A stretch of 64,000 bases of DNA from Cupriavidus oxalaticus (GTDB taxonomy: Bacteria > Pseudomonadota > Gammaproteobacteria > Burkholderiales > Burkholderiaceae): assembly GCF_016894385.1 (NCBI RefSeq), contig NZ_CP069811.1, positions 1,092,501-1,156,500 of the forward strand, given 5' to 3'. How positions within the stretch are numbered: position 1 is the stretch's first letter; the number at the start of each line of letters is the position of its first letter. The notes beneath the pieces were generated by a model that was given only the letters and a program-made list of their open reading frames with translations, made no database searches and had not been told where the DNA came from. The position numbers and the translations under genes were made by a program. Positions 35,671-44,855 of this stretch are shown in pieces.

Positions 35671-35842
35671 GCTCCCCTCTCCCGCTCGCGGGAGAGGGGC
35701 CGGGGGTGAGGGCCGGAGCATCGACGAAGTGCAGCGCTTCACTCCGTGGACATGCCGGGCCCTCACCCCAACCCTCTCCCGCGAGCGGGAGAGGGAGCAC
35801 GCAATCAGCACGATGTGGCACCGTGGTGCCCCGAAGCGCAAT
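35671..35842. repeat. Dispersed GC-rich palindromic repeat, copy 3
   Basis: Two facing hairpins are present: GCTCCCCTCTCCCGC at 35671 and GCGGGAGAGGGAGCAC ending near 35800, with a CCGGGGGTGAGGGCC / GGGCCCTCACCCC inner pair. The right flank (GGTGCCCCGAAGCGCAATG, 35824-35842) matches the flank of copy 2 in inverse orientation. Confidence 0.8.
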
Positions 35843-35863
35843 GCATCACCGCCATACAGCCAA

Positions 35864-37528
35864 TTACGGACGATTGACCGAAATGCTGTAGAAGTTGGCG
35901 TTATTCACGCCGATGGAAACGTTCAGGCCGGTGTTGCCCAGCAACATCGCGATCGACTCGGTTGCGGCGGTGCTCGCTTCGCGATAGCGCAGGCCAGGCG
36001 CGGGCACGTTCTGCTTCCAGCTGTCCAGGCGGCCATCCTCGACGCGCTTGCGGGTATAGATGCCGGTTTGCGTGTCGGCCGATTCGACCACCGTGCTCCA
36101 TTTCTCGGTACCGGTGAACTTCAGCACAGGCGTGCCACCGCCCACGGGCGGCATGTACATCACTGCGTTATCCCAATAGGCGTTGGTGGTGCCGACTGCC
36201 GGCAGCGCCCGGTCGGACTGCTTGTTGAAGACCATGAAGCCGTCTTCGTAAGGGAGCACCGCCATCACCTGGCCGTCGGTGCCCTTGAACGTGTAGAAGG
36301 GCTGCGCGGTGGTGGTATAGAGGTCGTTGAAGCCGAAAATGCCGTTGCCGATCGTGGTAAAGGTCGGCAGTTCTGCCTCTGGCCAGTTCTCGCAACTGTT
36401 GACGCCGGTGCAGTCCGCGCCGGCGCTTGCCTTGCCTGCTCCATCCAGGCTGAAGGTCACGCGGCTCGGCTGGTACTGCGCGTTGGTGTCCTCACGCTCG
36501 TAACCGAGGCCGTTCCAGTTGCCGGCAAGCTCGGCAATGGTGAGGGACTGCGCGGGAATCATCATGCCAACGGCCACGTTGGTGGTAGCCGCTGCCGGCA
36601 CGACCAGGCCAACGCCGGACTTCGACATCAGCACGGTCGTGATGCTGCCGCCGGACGAAACGGTGAAGCGGCACGCTTCGGCGGCATCCGGGGTCAGCGT
36701 CACCGACGAACCGGAGGAGGCATCCGCGCCGAAGCCGGACTTCTGCGTGATCGTCAGCGCGCTGGCATCGACCTCGGCAACGGTGCCGGACGGATAGCTC
36801 AGGCCCACCAGGTGGTACTTGCCCGTGCGCAGCCCCGCGCAGCTTGCCGCCGCCGGTTGCAGCGCCGTCTGGATCGCCGTGGCGCCCGCATTGGCAGCCA
36901 CTGCCGAAGACAGCTCATCCAGCGTGGTCTTCGACGATTCCAGCCGCTCGCCCAGTTGGTCGAGCAGCTGGTCCTGCGCGTTGCCCGCAGTGCTGCCATT
37001 GGCCGCCACCAGCGTGCCCTTGATCGGGTCGATGCCGGTCAGGTCGACCACGCCGGTCAGTACCAGCTTTACTGCCTCGGTGGCGGTGCTCAGGCCGCTG
37101 GCGGTCAGTTTGGCCTGCGCGCCGGCGTCGAACTGTTCGAAGAAGGCATCGGTGTCTCCCTGTGCCAGCGATGCGGTAATCAGTTCGGTCAGCGGCGTGA
37201 TATTGGCCGTTGCGCTGGTGCCGCTGCCGGCTTCCACCACCGAATGCAGCGTGGTGCCGTCGGGCGTCTTGACGCTCAGCACGCACGGGCGCGTGGCGTT
37301 CGGGATATTGATGGTGAAGGTGCCGTCCGCTGCCGTGGTGGCGGTGCCGCTGCCCGAGGCGCATTTGGCCTGCACGCTGGCATTGCCCAGCGCCGCGCCC
37401 ACCGCGGCAGTGCCGCTGATCTTTGTGGAGGGAGCCGAAGAGGCAGGAGCTTCGCTATCGCCGCCGCCGCCGCATGCTGTCAGCACGGCAGCAGCCAGAC
37501 CCGTCAGAAACAAGTTTGTGGTTTTCAT
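35864..37528 (-). CDS. Large surface or periplasmic lipoprotein, function unknown
   Basis: The product is 554 residues from the ATG at 37528. A lipoprotein signal ends L-T-A-C with the lipidated Cys at about 19, followed by a flexible GGGGDSEAPASSAPS stretch. Residues 30-100 resemble a carboxypeptidase-regulatory-like beta-sandwich (GTAAVGAALGNASVQAKCAS, TTAADGTFTINIPN). A helical part at about 110-230 is followed by a beta-rich C-terminal half with several cysteines. No catalytic motif is recognised. Similar multi-domain lipoproteins are frequent in Burkholderiales. The gene appears monocistronic. Confidence 0.75.
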   Translation of the reverse strand: MKTTNLFLTGLAAAVLTACGGGGDSEAPASSAPSTKISGTAAVGAALGNASVQAKCASGSGTATTAADGTFTINIPNATRPCVLSVKTPDGTTLHSVVEAGSGTSATANITPLTELITASLAQGDTDAFFEQFDAGAQAKLTASGLSTATEAVKLVLTGVVDLTGIDPIKGTLVAANGSTAGNAQDQLLDQLGERLESSKTTLDELSSAVAANAGATAIQTALQPAAASCAGLRTGKYHLVGLSYPSGTVAEVDASALTITQKSGFGADASSGSSVTLTPDAAEACRFTVSSGGSITTVLMSKSGVGLVVPAAATTNVAVGMMIPAQSLTIAELAGNWNGLGYEREDTNAQYQPSRVTFSLDGAGKASAGADCTGVNSCENWPEAELPTFTTIGNGIFGFNDLYTTTAQPFYTFKGTDGQVMAVLPYEDGFMVFNKQSDRALPAVGTTNAYWDNAVMYMPPVGGGTPVLKFTGTEKWSTVVESADTQTGIYTRKRVEDGRLDSWKQNVPAPGLRYREASTAATESIAMLLGNTGLNVSIGVNNANFYSISVNRP

Positions 37529-37732
37529 CCCTGTGTTTGGCTTTATATGGTTCTGGTTATGGCAGGGACTGCGCTGTTCGACCCGTGGCTCATGCAGGCC
37601 TTGCCAACAGGGCGGCTGGCCCACCCTGCGGGCGCGAGTGTGCGCGAACGGTGGGGTTCAGGGTAACCCGCGTTCTGGTGATTGACACACAAATAAGACA
37701 TATGGTTTGGCGGCGGCGCCAAACCGTGGCCG

Positions 37733-38437
37733 CTACAGTTCCGAAAGCCCCACGCCGCGTAGGCGCTGCAAGTCGGTCACGCGGATGCTCTGGTAGGACA
37801 GGTGCACCATGCCCGCGTCGGCCAGCCGGCGCAGCGCCTGGTTGACGCGCTGCCGCGACAGCCCGGTAAGCAGGCCGATCTCTTCCTGCGACAGTTCCAG
37901 CACGGGGCTGGTGCGCGGATACAGGTCGGGATGGAACAGCTGCGCGATCGCCTGCGCCACGCGCGCCTCGGCGCCGAGCAGGCGGTCGTTCTGCACCGTG
38001 GCGATGAACTGGCCCATGCGCTCATTAAGCTGGCGTACGACAAAGCTTGCAAACGGCAGGCTCTGTGCCAGCAGCGTGTTGAAGACCGGCTCTGGCACCA
38101 GCAGCACTTGCGAATCGCGGATGGCGATCACGTCGTAGCGGCGGTCTTCGCGCTTGATCACGCTGCCTTCGCCGCACCAGCCGCCGGCCGGCACGCCGGA
38201 AAACGTGCAACCGCGCCCGTCAGGCGTGTACACCGCCAGCTTGATCAGGCCGCTGTCGACCCCGATCCAGTAGCGCGAAGGCTCGCCGCGCCGGGCAATG
38301 AAGGCGCCCGCGGCAAAGGACTGCAGCAGCGTTTCGCGCGCGGCCAGCGCCTGGTGTTGCGCCGCCAGCGCGGCGTACCACGCGTGGCTGGCCAGCATGC
38401 TTTCAGGGGCGTGGGCAGGGTTCTGGGATGCGGTCAT
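37733..38437 (-). CDS. Crp/Fnr-family transcriptional regulator
   Basis: The product is 234 residues. The cyclic-nucleotide-binding-like domain spans about 35-150 (SFAAGAFIARRGEPSRYWIGVDSGLIKL), and the helix-turn-helix reads LSQEEIGLLTGLSRQRVNQALRRLADAGMV. The N-terminal cysteine cluster of oxygen-sensing Fnr is absent. It is divergent from an acyl-CoA ligase gene, with 156 bp between, and may control it. Confidence 0.9.
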   Translation of the reverse strand: MTASQNPAHAPESMLASHAWYAALAAQHQALAARETLLQSFAAGAFIARRGEPSRYWIGVDSGLIKLAVYTPDGRGCTFSGVPAGGWCGEGSVIKREDRRYDVIAIRDSQVLLVPEPVFNTLLAQSLPFASFVVRQLNERMGQFIATVQNDRLLGAEARVAQAIAQLFHPDLYPRTSPVLELSQEEIGLLTGLSRQRVNQALRRLADAGMVHLSYQSIRVTDLQRLRGVGLSEL

Positions 38438-38593
38438 GACATCGGCGCGAGCGGCTGCGCGGCACTTTGTAAGATTCGCGTAAGCCTTGGCTGGCGCGCG
38501 TTTGCGGGGAGTTTGTCATCCGGGCGACAGTGCGCCGGGCATCTGCGATGATAGCCTTGCCCCAGAAAAAGTGCGACACGCGGAGACACAGCA

Positions 38594-40228
38594 ATGCCAA
38601 CTGATTTCGACAGCGGCCTGGCCCGCAATGCGGCCAATTTCGTACCGCTTACTCCCATCGACTTCCTGGTGCGCGCCGCCGAGGTGTACGGCGACCGCCT
38701 GGCCATCGTGCACGGCCCGGTGCGGCAGAACTGGCGCGACACCTATGTGCGCGCGCGCCGCATGGCCAGCGCGCTGGCGCGTGCCGGCGTGGGCAAGGGC
38801 GACACCGTGGCCGCGCTGCTGCCCAACACGCCGGCCATGGTCGAGGCGCATTTCGGCGTGCCGATGGCGGGCGCGGTGCTCAATGCGCTCAATATCCGCC
38901 TCGATGCCGCCAACCTCGTCTTCATGCTGCGCCATGGCGAGGCCCGCGTGCTGCTCGCCGACACCGAGTTTGCCGAACTGGCGCGGCAGGTCGCGCTGGA
39001 AATCCCCGGGCTCAAGGTGATCGCGGTCCATGATGCGCTGGGGCCGCAGGCCGAGCCGTTCGGCGAGACCGACTACGAATCCTTCCTGGCCGCCGGCGAC
39101 CCGGACTACGCGTGGCCCATGCCCGCCGACGAGTGGGAAGCGATCGCGCTGAACTACACCTCCGGCACCACCGGCGATCCCAAGGGCGTGGTCTATCACC
39201 ACCGCGGCGCGGCCATCAACGCGATCTCCAACATCCTGGAATGGGACCTGCCCAAGCATCCGGTCTACCTGTGGACGCTGCCGATGTTCCACTGCAATGG
39301 CTGGTGCTTCCCGTGGACCATCGCCGCGCGCGCGGGCGTCAACGTGTGCCTGCGCAAGTTCGAGCCCGGGCTCGTGTTCGACCTGATGCGCGCGGAAGGC
39401 GTGACGCACTACTGTGCCGCGCCGATCATGCACACCGCGCTGGTCAATGCGCCCGCTTCGTGGCGCGAAGGCGTGCGCGGTCCGGTGCGCGGCATGGTCG
39501 CCGGCGCGCCGCCGCCGGCAGCGGTGCTCGCGCAGATGGAGGCGATGGGCTTCGAACTCACCCACGTATACGGGCTGACCGAAGTCTATGGCCCGGCCGC
39601 GGTCTGTGCCGAGCAGGATGACTGGCGTGCGCTGTCGGAACAGGACCGCGCCGTGCGCAAGGCGCGCCAGGGTGTGCGCTACCACCTGCAGTCGCAGGTC
39701 GCCGTGCTCGATCCGGATTCGATGCAGCCCGTTCCCGCCGACGGCGAGACCATCGGCGAGATCATGTTCCGCGGCAATATCTGCATGAAGGGCTACCTGA
39801 AGAACGAGAAGGCCACGCGCGAGGCCTTCGCGGGCGGCTGGTTCCATACCGGCGATCTCGGCGTGTGCATGCCCGACGGCTATATCAAGATCAGGGACCG
39901 CAGCAAGGACATCATCATTTCCGGCGGCGAGAACATCTCCAGCGTGGAAGTGGAGGACGCGCTCTACCGGCATCCCGCGGTGCTTGCCGCGGCGGTGGTG
40001 GCACAGCCCGATGCCAAGTGGGGCGAGACGCCGTGCGCCTTTGTCGAACTGAAGGATGGTGCCAGTGCCACCGCGGAAGACCTGATCGCGCATTGCCGCA
40101 CGCTGCTGGCCGGCTTCAAGGTGCCCAAGGCGGTGTATTTCGGGCCGTTGCCCAAGACGTCGACCGGCAAGATCCAGAAGTTCGAATTGCGCCGCAAGGT
40201 GAAGTCGGACTCGGCCATCGACGTCTGA
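38594..40228 (+). CDS. Acyl-CoA synthetase (AMP-forming)
   Basis: The product is 544 residues. The AMP-binding motif is YTSGTTGDPKGVVYHH (about 184-199), and other family segments are HVYGLTEVYGPA, GWFHTGDLG and IISGGENISSVEVED. The catalytic Lys is in KTSTGKIQKFELR. It activates a carboxylic acid, medium-chain or methylmercaptopropionate-like judging from the general sequence style; the substrate is not certain. GGAG lies upstream of the ATG. Confidence 0.92.
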   Translation: MPTDFDSGLARNAANFVPLTPIDFLVRAAEVYGDRLAIVHGPVRQNWRDTYVRARRMASALARAGVGKGDTVAALLPNTPAMVEAHFGVPMAGAVLNALNIRLDAANLVFMLRHGEARVLLADTEFAELARQVALEIPGLKVIAVHDALGPQAEPFGETDYESFLAAGDPDYAWPMPADEWEAIALNYTSGTTGDPKGVVYHHRGAAINAISNILEWDLPKHPVYLWTLPMFHCNGWCFPWTIAARAGVNVCLRKFEPGLVFDLMRAEGVTHYCAAPIMHTALVNAPASWREGVRGPVRGMVAGAPPPAAVLAQMEAMGFELTHVYGLTEVYGPAAVCAEQDDWRALSEQDRAVRKARQGVRYHLQSQVAVLDPDSMQPVPADGETIGEIMFRGNICMKGYLKNEKATREAFAGGWFHTGDLGVCMPDGYIKIRDRSKDIIISGGENISSVEVEDALYRHPAVLAAAVVAQPDAKWGETPCAFVELKDGASATAEDLIAHCRTLLAGFKVPKAVYFGPLPKTSTGKIQKFELRRKVKSDSAIDV

Positions 40229-40247
40229 ACGCGGCGGTTGCCAGTTG

Positions 40248-40520
40248 CTAGGGCTGCACGGCTTCCTCGGCATCGTGCGGGCCGGCGATATGCGAATCGA
40301 TGGCCTCGCGGCCCCACGCCATGCCCGCACGCGCGGCGTCGCTGGCACAGCCAAAGCGCGTCTGCATCACGGGGCACGGCCATGGCAGCCGCGTGCCGTG
40401 ATGCCAGACTTCGGCACGCAGCGTCCACCAGCCGTCATGCTGGCTGCCATAGCGCAGCGCCGCGACATGGATGCGATAGCCGCGGTAGCTGGCGTTCTCG
40501 TCGTGCCATCCGCTGGGCAT
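40248..40520 (-). CDS. Hypothetical protein (90 residues)
   Basis: The product begins MPSGWHDENASYRGYRIHVA and contains the pattern GWWTLRAEVWHHGTRLPWP. No family is recognised. It lies 14 bases after the preceding hypothetical gene on the same strand, and the ribosome site is weak. The composition (balanced charges, Trp and His) supports a real gene. Confidence 0.55.
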   Translation of the reverse strand: MPSGWHDENASYRGYRIHVAALRYGSQHDGWWTLRAEVWHHGTRLPWPCPVMQTRFGCASDAARAGMAWGREAIDSHIAGPHDAEEAVQP

Positions 40521-40534
40521 GTGCTGGTCGGGCG

Positions 40535-40819
40535 TTAGCGTGCCCGCGCCTCGTGTGGACTTCCGTGGCCGTGGTCGCGGGGACGATGCCAGTCCTGGTC
40601 AATGTCGGGGAACACCTCGCATTCGCCACGCACGATGTTCTCGATGGTGGCGCACACGCATTCGGTGCCGCGTGGTCCCACGCACACAAGGCTGCGCGGA
40701 TGGTCGGTATGCTGTGGAAGGGCATAGACACGCATGCCCTCCTGGTACAAGGGATGCTTGCTCAGGCGCTCGTTCATCAACTCGACGAAGCGCTGCGGAG
40801 AGACGACCGGCTTTTCCAT
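40535..40819 (-). CDS. Hypothetical protein (94 residues)
   Basis: The start is the ATG at 40819, preceded by AGGAG. The sequence includes PQRFVELMNERLSKHPLYQE and VCVGPRGTECVCATIENIV, and it ends in a His/Arg-rich tail (HRPRDHGHGSPHEARAR). That tail could bind metal or nucleic acid. No family is recognised. Confidence 0.6.
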   Translation of the reverse strand: MEKPVVSPQRFVELMNERLSKHPLYQEGMRVYALPQHTDHPRSLVCVGPRGTECVCATIENIVRGECEVFPDIDQDWHRPRDHGHGSPHEARAR

Positions 40820-41088
40820 TTCATGCTCCTGCGGCCCTGCCCACCGCACCGATGGCAAGCGCGGCGAGGCGACCAGGTCAGTTAAGGCCAGGAAGATGAC
40901 AGGCAGGTGGCAGGGAAGCACCCAGGCAGCGGGATGGCGCCGGGCGTGGCCGGAACGGAGAATCGCGGGCAAACAGCCAGCCCGCGTTGCCACTGCCACG
41001 ATTCCAGACTAGGACATGCGCGGCAGCGCGCAAGGATTCGTGCCGCCCGGACGCCCGCGCCTTCACATTGCAGCGCGGGCGGCGTGCT

Positions 41089-41337
41089 TCAGGTGGTGCG
41101 CAGTTCGCTCGCCGCGCGCGGGCCATCCAGGATGCCATTGCCGGCGGCCCAGCAGGCCGCCTCGGCCTCGGCATGCGAACTGTAGGTGGAAGGCGCTTCG
41201 ACGGTGCAGTCCGCGTCGGCCGCGCCGCAAAGTTCTTCCATGACGATGCGCCAGGTGTACTGGCCGGATGGCTCCTCCAGCACGTGCAATACCAGCGTGC
41301 GGTGATGGTCCGAAAGCGTAAGGGGCAGGGTCGACAT
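41089..41337 (-). CDS. Hypothetical protein (82 residues)
   Basis: The ATG at 41337 has GGGAGG upstream. The product begins MSTLPLTLSDHHRTLVLHVL and contains STYSSHAEAEAACWAAG, a small alpha/beta protein pattern. No family is recognised. It is divergent from the epimerase gene. Confidence 0.6.
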   Translation of the reverse strand: MSTLPLTLSDHHRTLVLHVLEEPSGQYTWRIVMEELCGAADADCTVEAPSTYSSHAEAEAACWAAGNGILDGPRAASELRTT

Positions 41338-41515
41338 TGGCGCCTCCCGTTGGCAGGTGGGACGCATTGATGCTAGCAACTGCGAGCGCATGGTGCCATC
41401 AGAGAATTGCAACCGCGTCATGGCAAGATATGCATGCCGCCGCTTCCCCCGCTGCGCCGGATCCAGTAACCTTCTGCGCCTGGCGCCACGCGGCGCCTGC
41501 TTCTCGCCACCGACC

Positions 41516-42637
41516 ATGCTCAATTCGCCCGCGCTTAACCAACAGGTCGCCGCCCTGACGGCGCACTACGACGCCACGGTGTTGCCGCTGTGGACCGCCA
41601 GCGGCTGGAATGCCGGCCTGTTCCTGCCCTATGAGGCCCTCGACGGCGCCACGGCCGCGCCGCTGCCGGCGTCGCGCTACCGTGCCATGGCCTGCGCGCG
41701 GCAGCTGTATGTGTTTTCGGTGGCGGGCCAGCAGGCGCATGCCGATACGCTGTTCGGCTCGCTGCAGGCGTATTTCGGCGATGGCGGCGGCGCCTGGATC
41801 TACAGTGTCGGTCCGGACGGCTCGCCGCTGGACACCACGCGCGACCTCTATACGCACGCCTTCGTCATCTTCGCCTGCGCCAGCTACCACGCGCTGCGCG
41901 GCAATCCCGATGCGCTGGAAGTGCTCGACGAAACCGTCGACATCGTCGAAGACCGCTTCGCCGAGGATGGCGGGCTCTACCATGCAGCGCTCGACGAGCA
42001 TTTCCGCCCGAACGGCGCGGGTGTGCTGCAGAACCCCGTGATGCACCTGACCGAAGCCTATCTGGCGGCGCTGGATGCCACCGGCGACGAATGGTATGCC
42101 GAGCGGCTGCGCGAAATCGCGATGGCGGTGTACGAGCGCTTCGTCGATCCGGCCACCGGCTGCATTGCCGAGCTGCCGCAGGGCACCGCGGCCAACCGCA
42201 TCGAGCCGGGCCATCAGTTCGAATGGTTCTCGCTGGTCGCAAGCCGGCCGCAGCTGTTCGGCGACCTGCCGCTGGAAGGCGCGCTGCGCCAGGCCTTCGA
42301 CTTTGCGCAACGCCACGGCGTCGCGCCAGGCACGCTGGGCGTCAGCGCGGCGCTGGACGCGCAGGGTGGGCTGCTGGATGGTACCCAGCGCATCTGGGCG
42401 CAGACCGAGTATGCACGCGCGCTGGCGCTGCACGGACAGCCTGAATCGCTGGCCACGCTGGAAGCCTGGGCCGGGCAGTTCCGCAGCCGCTTCCTGCATG
42501 CACAGGGATGGCACGAATGCCTTGCGCCGTCCGGCGACGTGGTGCGTGCCGAGATGCCGTCGACTTCGCCGTACCACCTGGCGACGTCCTACCTGGCGCT
42601 GGCACAAGCCGCCGGCCAGTCATGGCCGACCCGATGA
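41516..42637 (+). CDS. AGE-family epimerase/isomerase
   Basis: This is a 373-residue (alpha/alpha)6-barrel protein of the N-acylglucosamine 2-epimerase / mannose isomerase group. Typical segments are ARQLYVFSVAG, DLYTHAFVIFACASYHA, QNPVMHLTEAYLAAL, PGHQFEWFSLVA with its catalytic histidine, and RIWAQTEYARALAL. It interconverts aldose and ketose or epimerises at C2; the sugar is not predictable. The chosen ATG at 41516 is where family sequence begins. Confidence 0.9.
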   Translation: MLNSPALNQQVAALTAHYDATVLPLWTASGWNAGLFLPYEALDGATAAPLPASRYRAMACARQLYVFSVAGQQAHADTLFGSLQAYFGDGGGAWIYSVGPDGSPLDTTRDLYTHAFVIFACASYHALRGNPDALEVLDETVDIVEDRFAEDGGLYHAALDEHFRPNGAGVLQNPVMHLTEAYLAALDATGDEWYAERLREIAMAVYERFVDPATGCIAELPQGTAANRIEPGHQFEWFSLVASRPQLFGDLPLEGALRQAFDFAQRHGVAPGTLGVSAALDAQGGLLDGTQRIWAQTEYARALALHGQPESLATLEAWAGQFRSRFLHAQGWHECLAPSGDVVRAEMPSTSPYHLATSYLALAQAAGQSWPTR

Positions 42638-42725
42638 GGCGGCCCAATCGTTATCAATTCTTTGCAGTCGCGGCCGGGACGCGCGACTAAACTCAAGCCC
42701 GCGCTCCGCCCGTGCGTTGTCCTTC

Positions 42726-42932
42726 TTAACTACCTGGTCGTCGTTCTGAAGTCGCGGGCCGGGGCGCACCTGCCTGCGGCGACGCCTGCGTGCCTGCGCG
42801 GGCCTCCATTTGCCGTATCCGGTTGGCGGCGCCAGCTTCCGCGTGGTCATTGAGGATCAGGCACAGCAGCGTCAGCAAGGCTGCTGCGATCATGCTCAGC
42901 GCGATCCAGGCGAGGCAGTGCTTGCGTTCCAT
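42726..42932 (-). CDS. Possible small membrane protein (68 residues)
   Basis: The product begins MERKHCLAWIALSMIAAALL with one hydrophobic segment (about 8-27) and a Pro/Ala-rich tail. No ribosome-binding site is visible. It is one candidate in an otherwise empty 496-bp stretch (42638-43133). Confidence 0.4.
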   Translation of the reverse strand: MERKHCLAWIALSMIAAALLTLLCLILNDHAEAGAANRIRQMEARAGTQASPQAGAPRPATSERRPGS

Positions 42933-43035
42933 GGTGGAATGGTGGGGGCATTATCGGAGCGCGCAGTGTAAATGCCCAGCCGCAAAGCGATTGTCAACCT
43001 TTGCAAACGCAGTGGTTATGACACGTTTGGAGTCG

Positions 43036-43063
43036 TTGGCAATTGCTGGCAAATACTTGGCAA
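43036..43063. repeat. Three helically phased TTGGCAA-like repeats
   Basis: TTGGCAA (43036-43042), CTGGCAA (43046-43052) and TTGGCAA (43057-43063) are spaced 10 and 11 bp, one helical turn apart. They lie about 105 bp upstream of the minus-strand small membrane gene and could be a cooperative regulator site. Nothing else is seen between 42933 and 43133 apart from a CGCCAG / CTGGCG inverted repeat. Confidence 0.4.
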
Positions 43064-43133
43064 CTCGGGCCTCCGTTCACCGCTTTGGCGTTTTCGCCAG
43101 TTCCAGCAATGCTGGCGAGAAGGGCCTGTTCGC

Positions 43134-43502
43134 TTATTCCATCACGCCGTTCTCGCGCAGCAGCCGTTCGCATTCATCGAGCATGTCGTGCGCAAAGGCA
43201 GACTGGTAGTTGGGATCGAGCGCTTCCATCATTTCATGCGCGGCATACAAGCCCGCTTCGCGCGACAGCGTCTCGGCCAGCTGGCGTGCGAACTGGTCGC
43301 TGAGCTCGGACAGCAGGCGCCGCTCGGACAGCGGCAGCTGCAGCCGCGAGCGCGACAGCCACTCGCCCGCAAGCGTCGCGCCTTGTGCGTCCGTCATCCA
43401 CTTGCGGTGCTCGTAAAAGGCCGACAGGCGCTCGGCGGCCAGCGCGAACAGCAGCGCCTTGCGGGTGTTGAAATCGATGCGGGGCAGTGGGGCGAGGCTC
43501 AT
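43134..43502 (-). CDS. Hypothetical helical protein (122 residues)
   Basis: The product starts MSLAPLPRIDFNTRKALLFA and is almost wholly helical and charged (ERRLLSELSDQFARQLAETL, EMMEALDPNYQSAFAHDML). It appears soluble. No family is recognised. It follows the carboxylesterase gene on the same strand by 67 bp. Confidence 0.7.
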   Translation of the reverse strand: MSLAPLPRIDFNTRKALLFALAAERLSAFYEHRKWMTDAQGATLAGEWLSRSRLQLPLSERRLLSELSDQFARQLAETLSREAGLYAAHEMMEALDPNYQSAFAHDMLDECERLLRENGVME

Positions 43503-43569
43503 GGGTACGGCTTGCTGCGCGGGCGTGGCGCCGGCAGCGATGTGGTCAGGATGTCAGTGTTTGGTGGCG

Positions 43570-44253
43570 TCAGGCATCGGCAGCGCCGAAGCGTTCCGCC
43601 AGCCATGCGCCAATGGCAACGATCTCTTCCAGGCAGACCGAATGCCCCATCGGGTAGGTCTGCCATGTCAGCGGATGCTGGCGCGCCTGGATAAAGTCGC
43701 GTGCCGCAACGCCCAGCTGCAACGGCACCACATCGTCTTGCGTGCCGTGCGCGGCAAACACCGGCGTGGCGGCATTCGCGGCATTGGCTTGCGCTGCCAG
43801 CGCGGCCGGCGCGGGAATATAGGTGGACAGCGCCACGATGCCGGCGAGCGGCTCCGGATGCGTCAGGCCCGCGGTATAGGCGATGGCACCGCCCTGTGAA
43901 AACCCGGCCAGCACGATGCGGCTGCAGGGGATGCCGCGCGCATTCTCGCGCGCGACCAGTGCGCGGATGGCGTCGCACGAGGCCTGGATGCCGGCTTCAT
44001 CGGCACGGCGGCCGGCCTCATCGAGGGAATAAATGTCATACCAGGCCGGCATGACATAGCCGCCGTTGCAGGTCACCGGAATTGCCGGCGCGTGCGGGAA
44101 AACAAAGCGCACACCGGGCGTGGCGGGCAGCCGCAATTCCGGCACCACCGGTGCAAAGTCGCTGCCGTCGGCGCCCAGCCCATGCATCCAGATCACGGCG
44201 CAGCGGGGATCGGGCGCGGTTTCGATTTCAATGGCGGGCAGCAGTTCGCTCAT
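43570..44253 (-). CDS. Carboxylesterase / acyl-protein thioesterase-like hydrolase
   Basis: The product is 227 residues. It is an alpha/beta hydrolase of the phospholipase/carboxylesterase (EstB/APT) family: CAVIWMHGLGADGSDFAP forms the oxyanion loop, GFSQGGAIAYTAGL the nucleophile elbow, AHGTQDDVVPL the Asp region and YPMGHSVCLEEI the catalytic His. Substrates are short-chain esters or thioesters. Confidence 0.92.
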   Translation of the reverse strand: MSELLPAIEIETAPDPRCAVIWMHGLGADGSDFAPVVPELRLPATPGVRFVFPHAPAIPVTCNGGYVMPAWYDIYSLDEAGRRADEAGIQASCDAIRALVARENARGIPCSRIVLAGFSQGGAIAYTAGLTHPEPLAGIVALSTYIPAPAALAAQANAANAATPVFAAHGTQDDVVPLQLGVAARDFIQARQHPLTWQTYPMGHSVCLEEIVAIGAWLAERFGAADA

Positions 44254-44380
44254 GGGGCAGGTTCCTGTGTGACGGCATGCCCGCGCGCCGATGGGCGCGG
44301 CAGGCAGCGCGAGTATCGCACAGGTCAGGCCCGCTGATGCCGCACGTCCGCTGCGCGAGCAGGACGGCGTGGCTGCCGGT

Positions 44381-44680
44381 TCAGGCAGCGGACGGAACGA
44401 TCGGCACAGTGGTCAGGCCCGGCGCGCGCGCGTTTTGCGCGGCGGCAGGCAACTCCGGCATTGCAGGCGTGGTGGCGCGGCGCTTGTCCACCACGTCTTC
44501 CACGCCCTTGGCCGAGACATCTTCCAGGAACGCGACCATGTCGCGGTAGTAGGCCACCTGCATCTGCGCCTCCAGCATCTTCCGCTCGGCCTGGAATAGC
44601 GTCAGCCTCATGTCTTGCAGTTCCCTTTCGGCGATTTTTTCCGGGGTCGGCGGACTGAACAAGTTTGCAAGCCAACGCAT
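44381..44680 (-). CDS. Hypothetical coiled-coil protein (99 residues)
   Basis: The ATG at 44680 is preceded by GGAGGT. After MRWLANLFSPPTPEKIAERE comes a heptad-rich helix (LQDMRLTLFQAERKMLEAQM) and then a Pro/Ala-rich tail. The N terminus may be an amphipathic membrane anchor. No family is recognised. Confidence 0.65.
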   Translation of the reverse strand: MRWLANLFSPPTPEKIAERELQDMRLTLFQAERKMLEAQMQVAYYRDMVAFLEDVSAKGVEDVVDKRRATTPAMPELPAAAQNARAPGLTTVPIVPSAA

Positions 44681-44855
44681 GGCAGTACCTCCAGTGCTGT
44701 CAAAGCGAAATTGCGATGCTTGTGTCACGAGGACAAATATAGACAAGAAATCGGCAAAAGGCCTCTTGGCCAACTTGCCGTGGTGCCTCGCCCACAAGGA
44801 TGATTGCCGCTTGCGGAAGTCTGCGGTAGATTGTTCGCCGGCTTCGGACCGCCCC

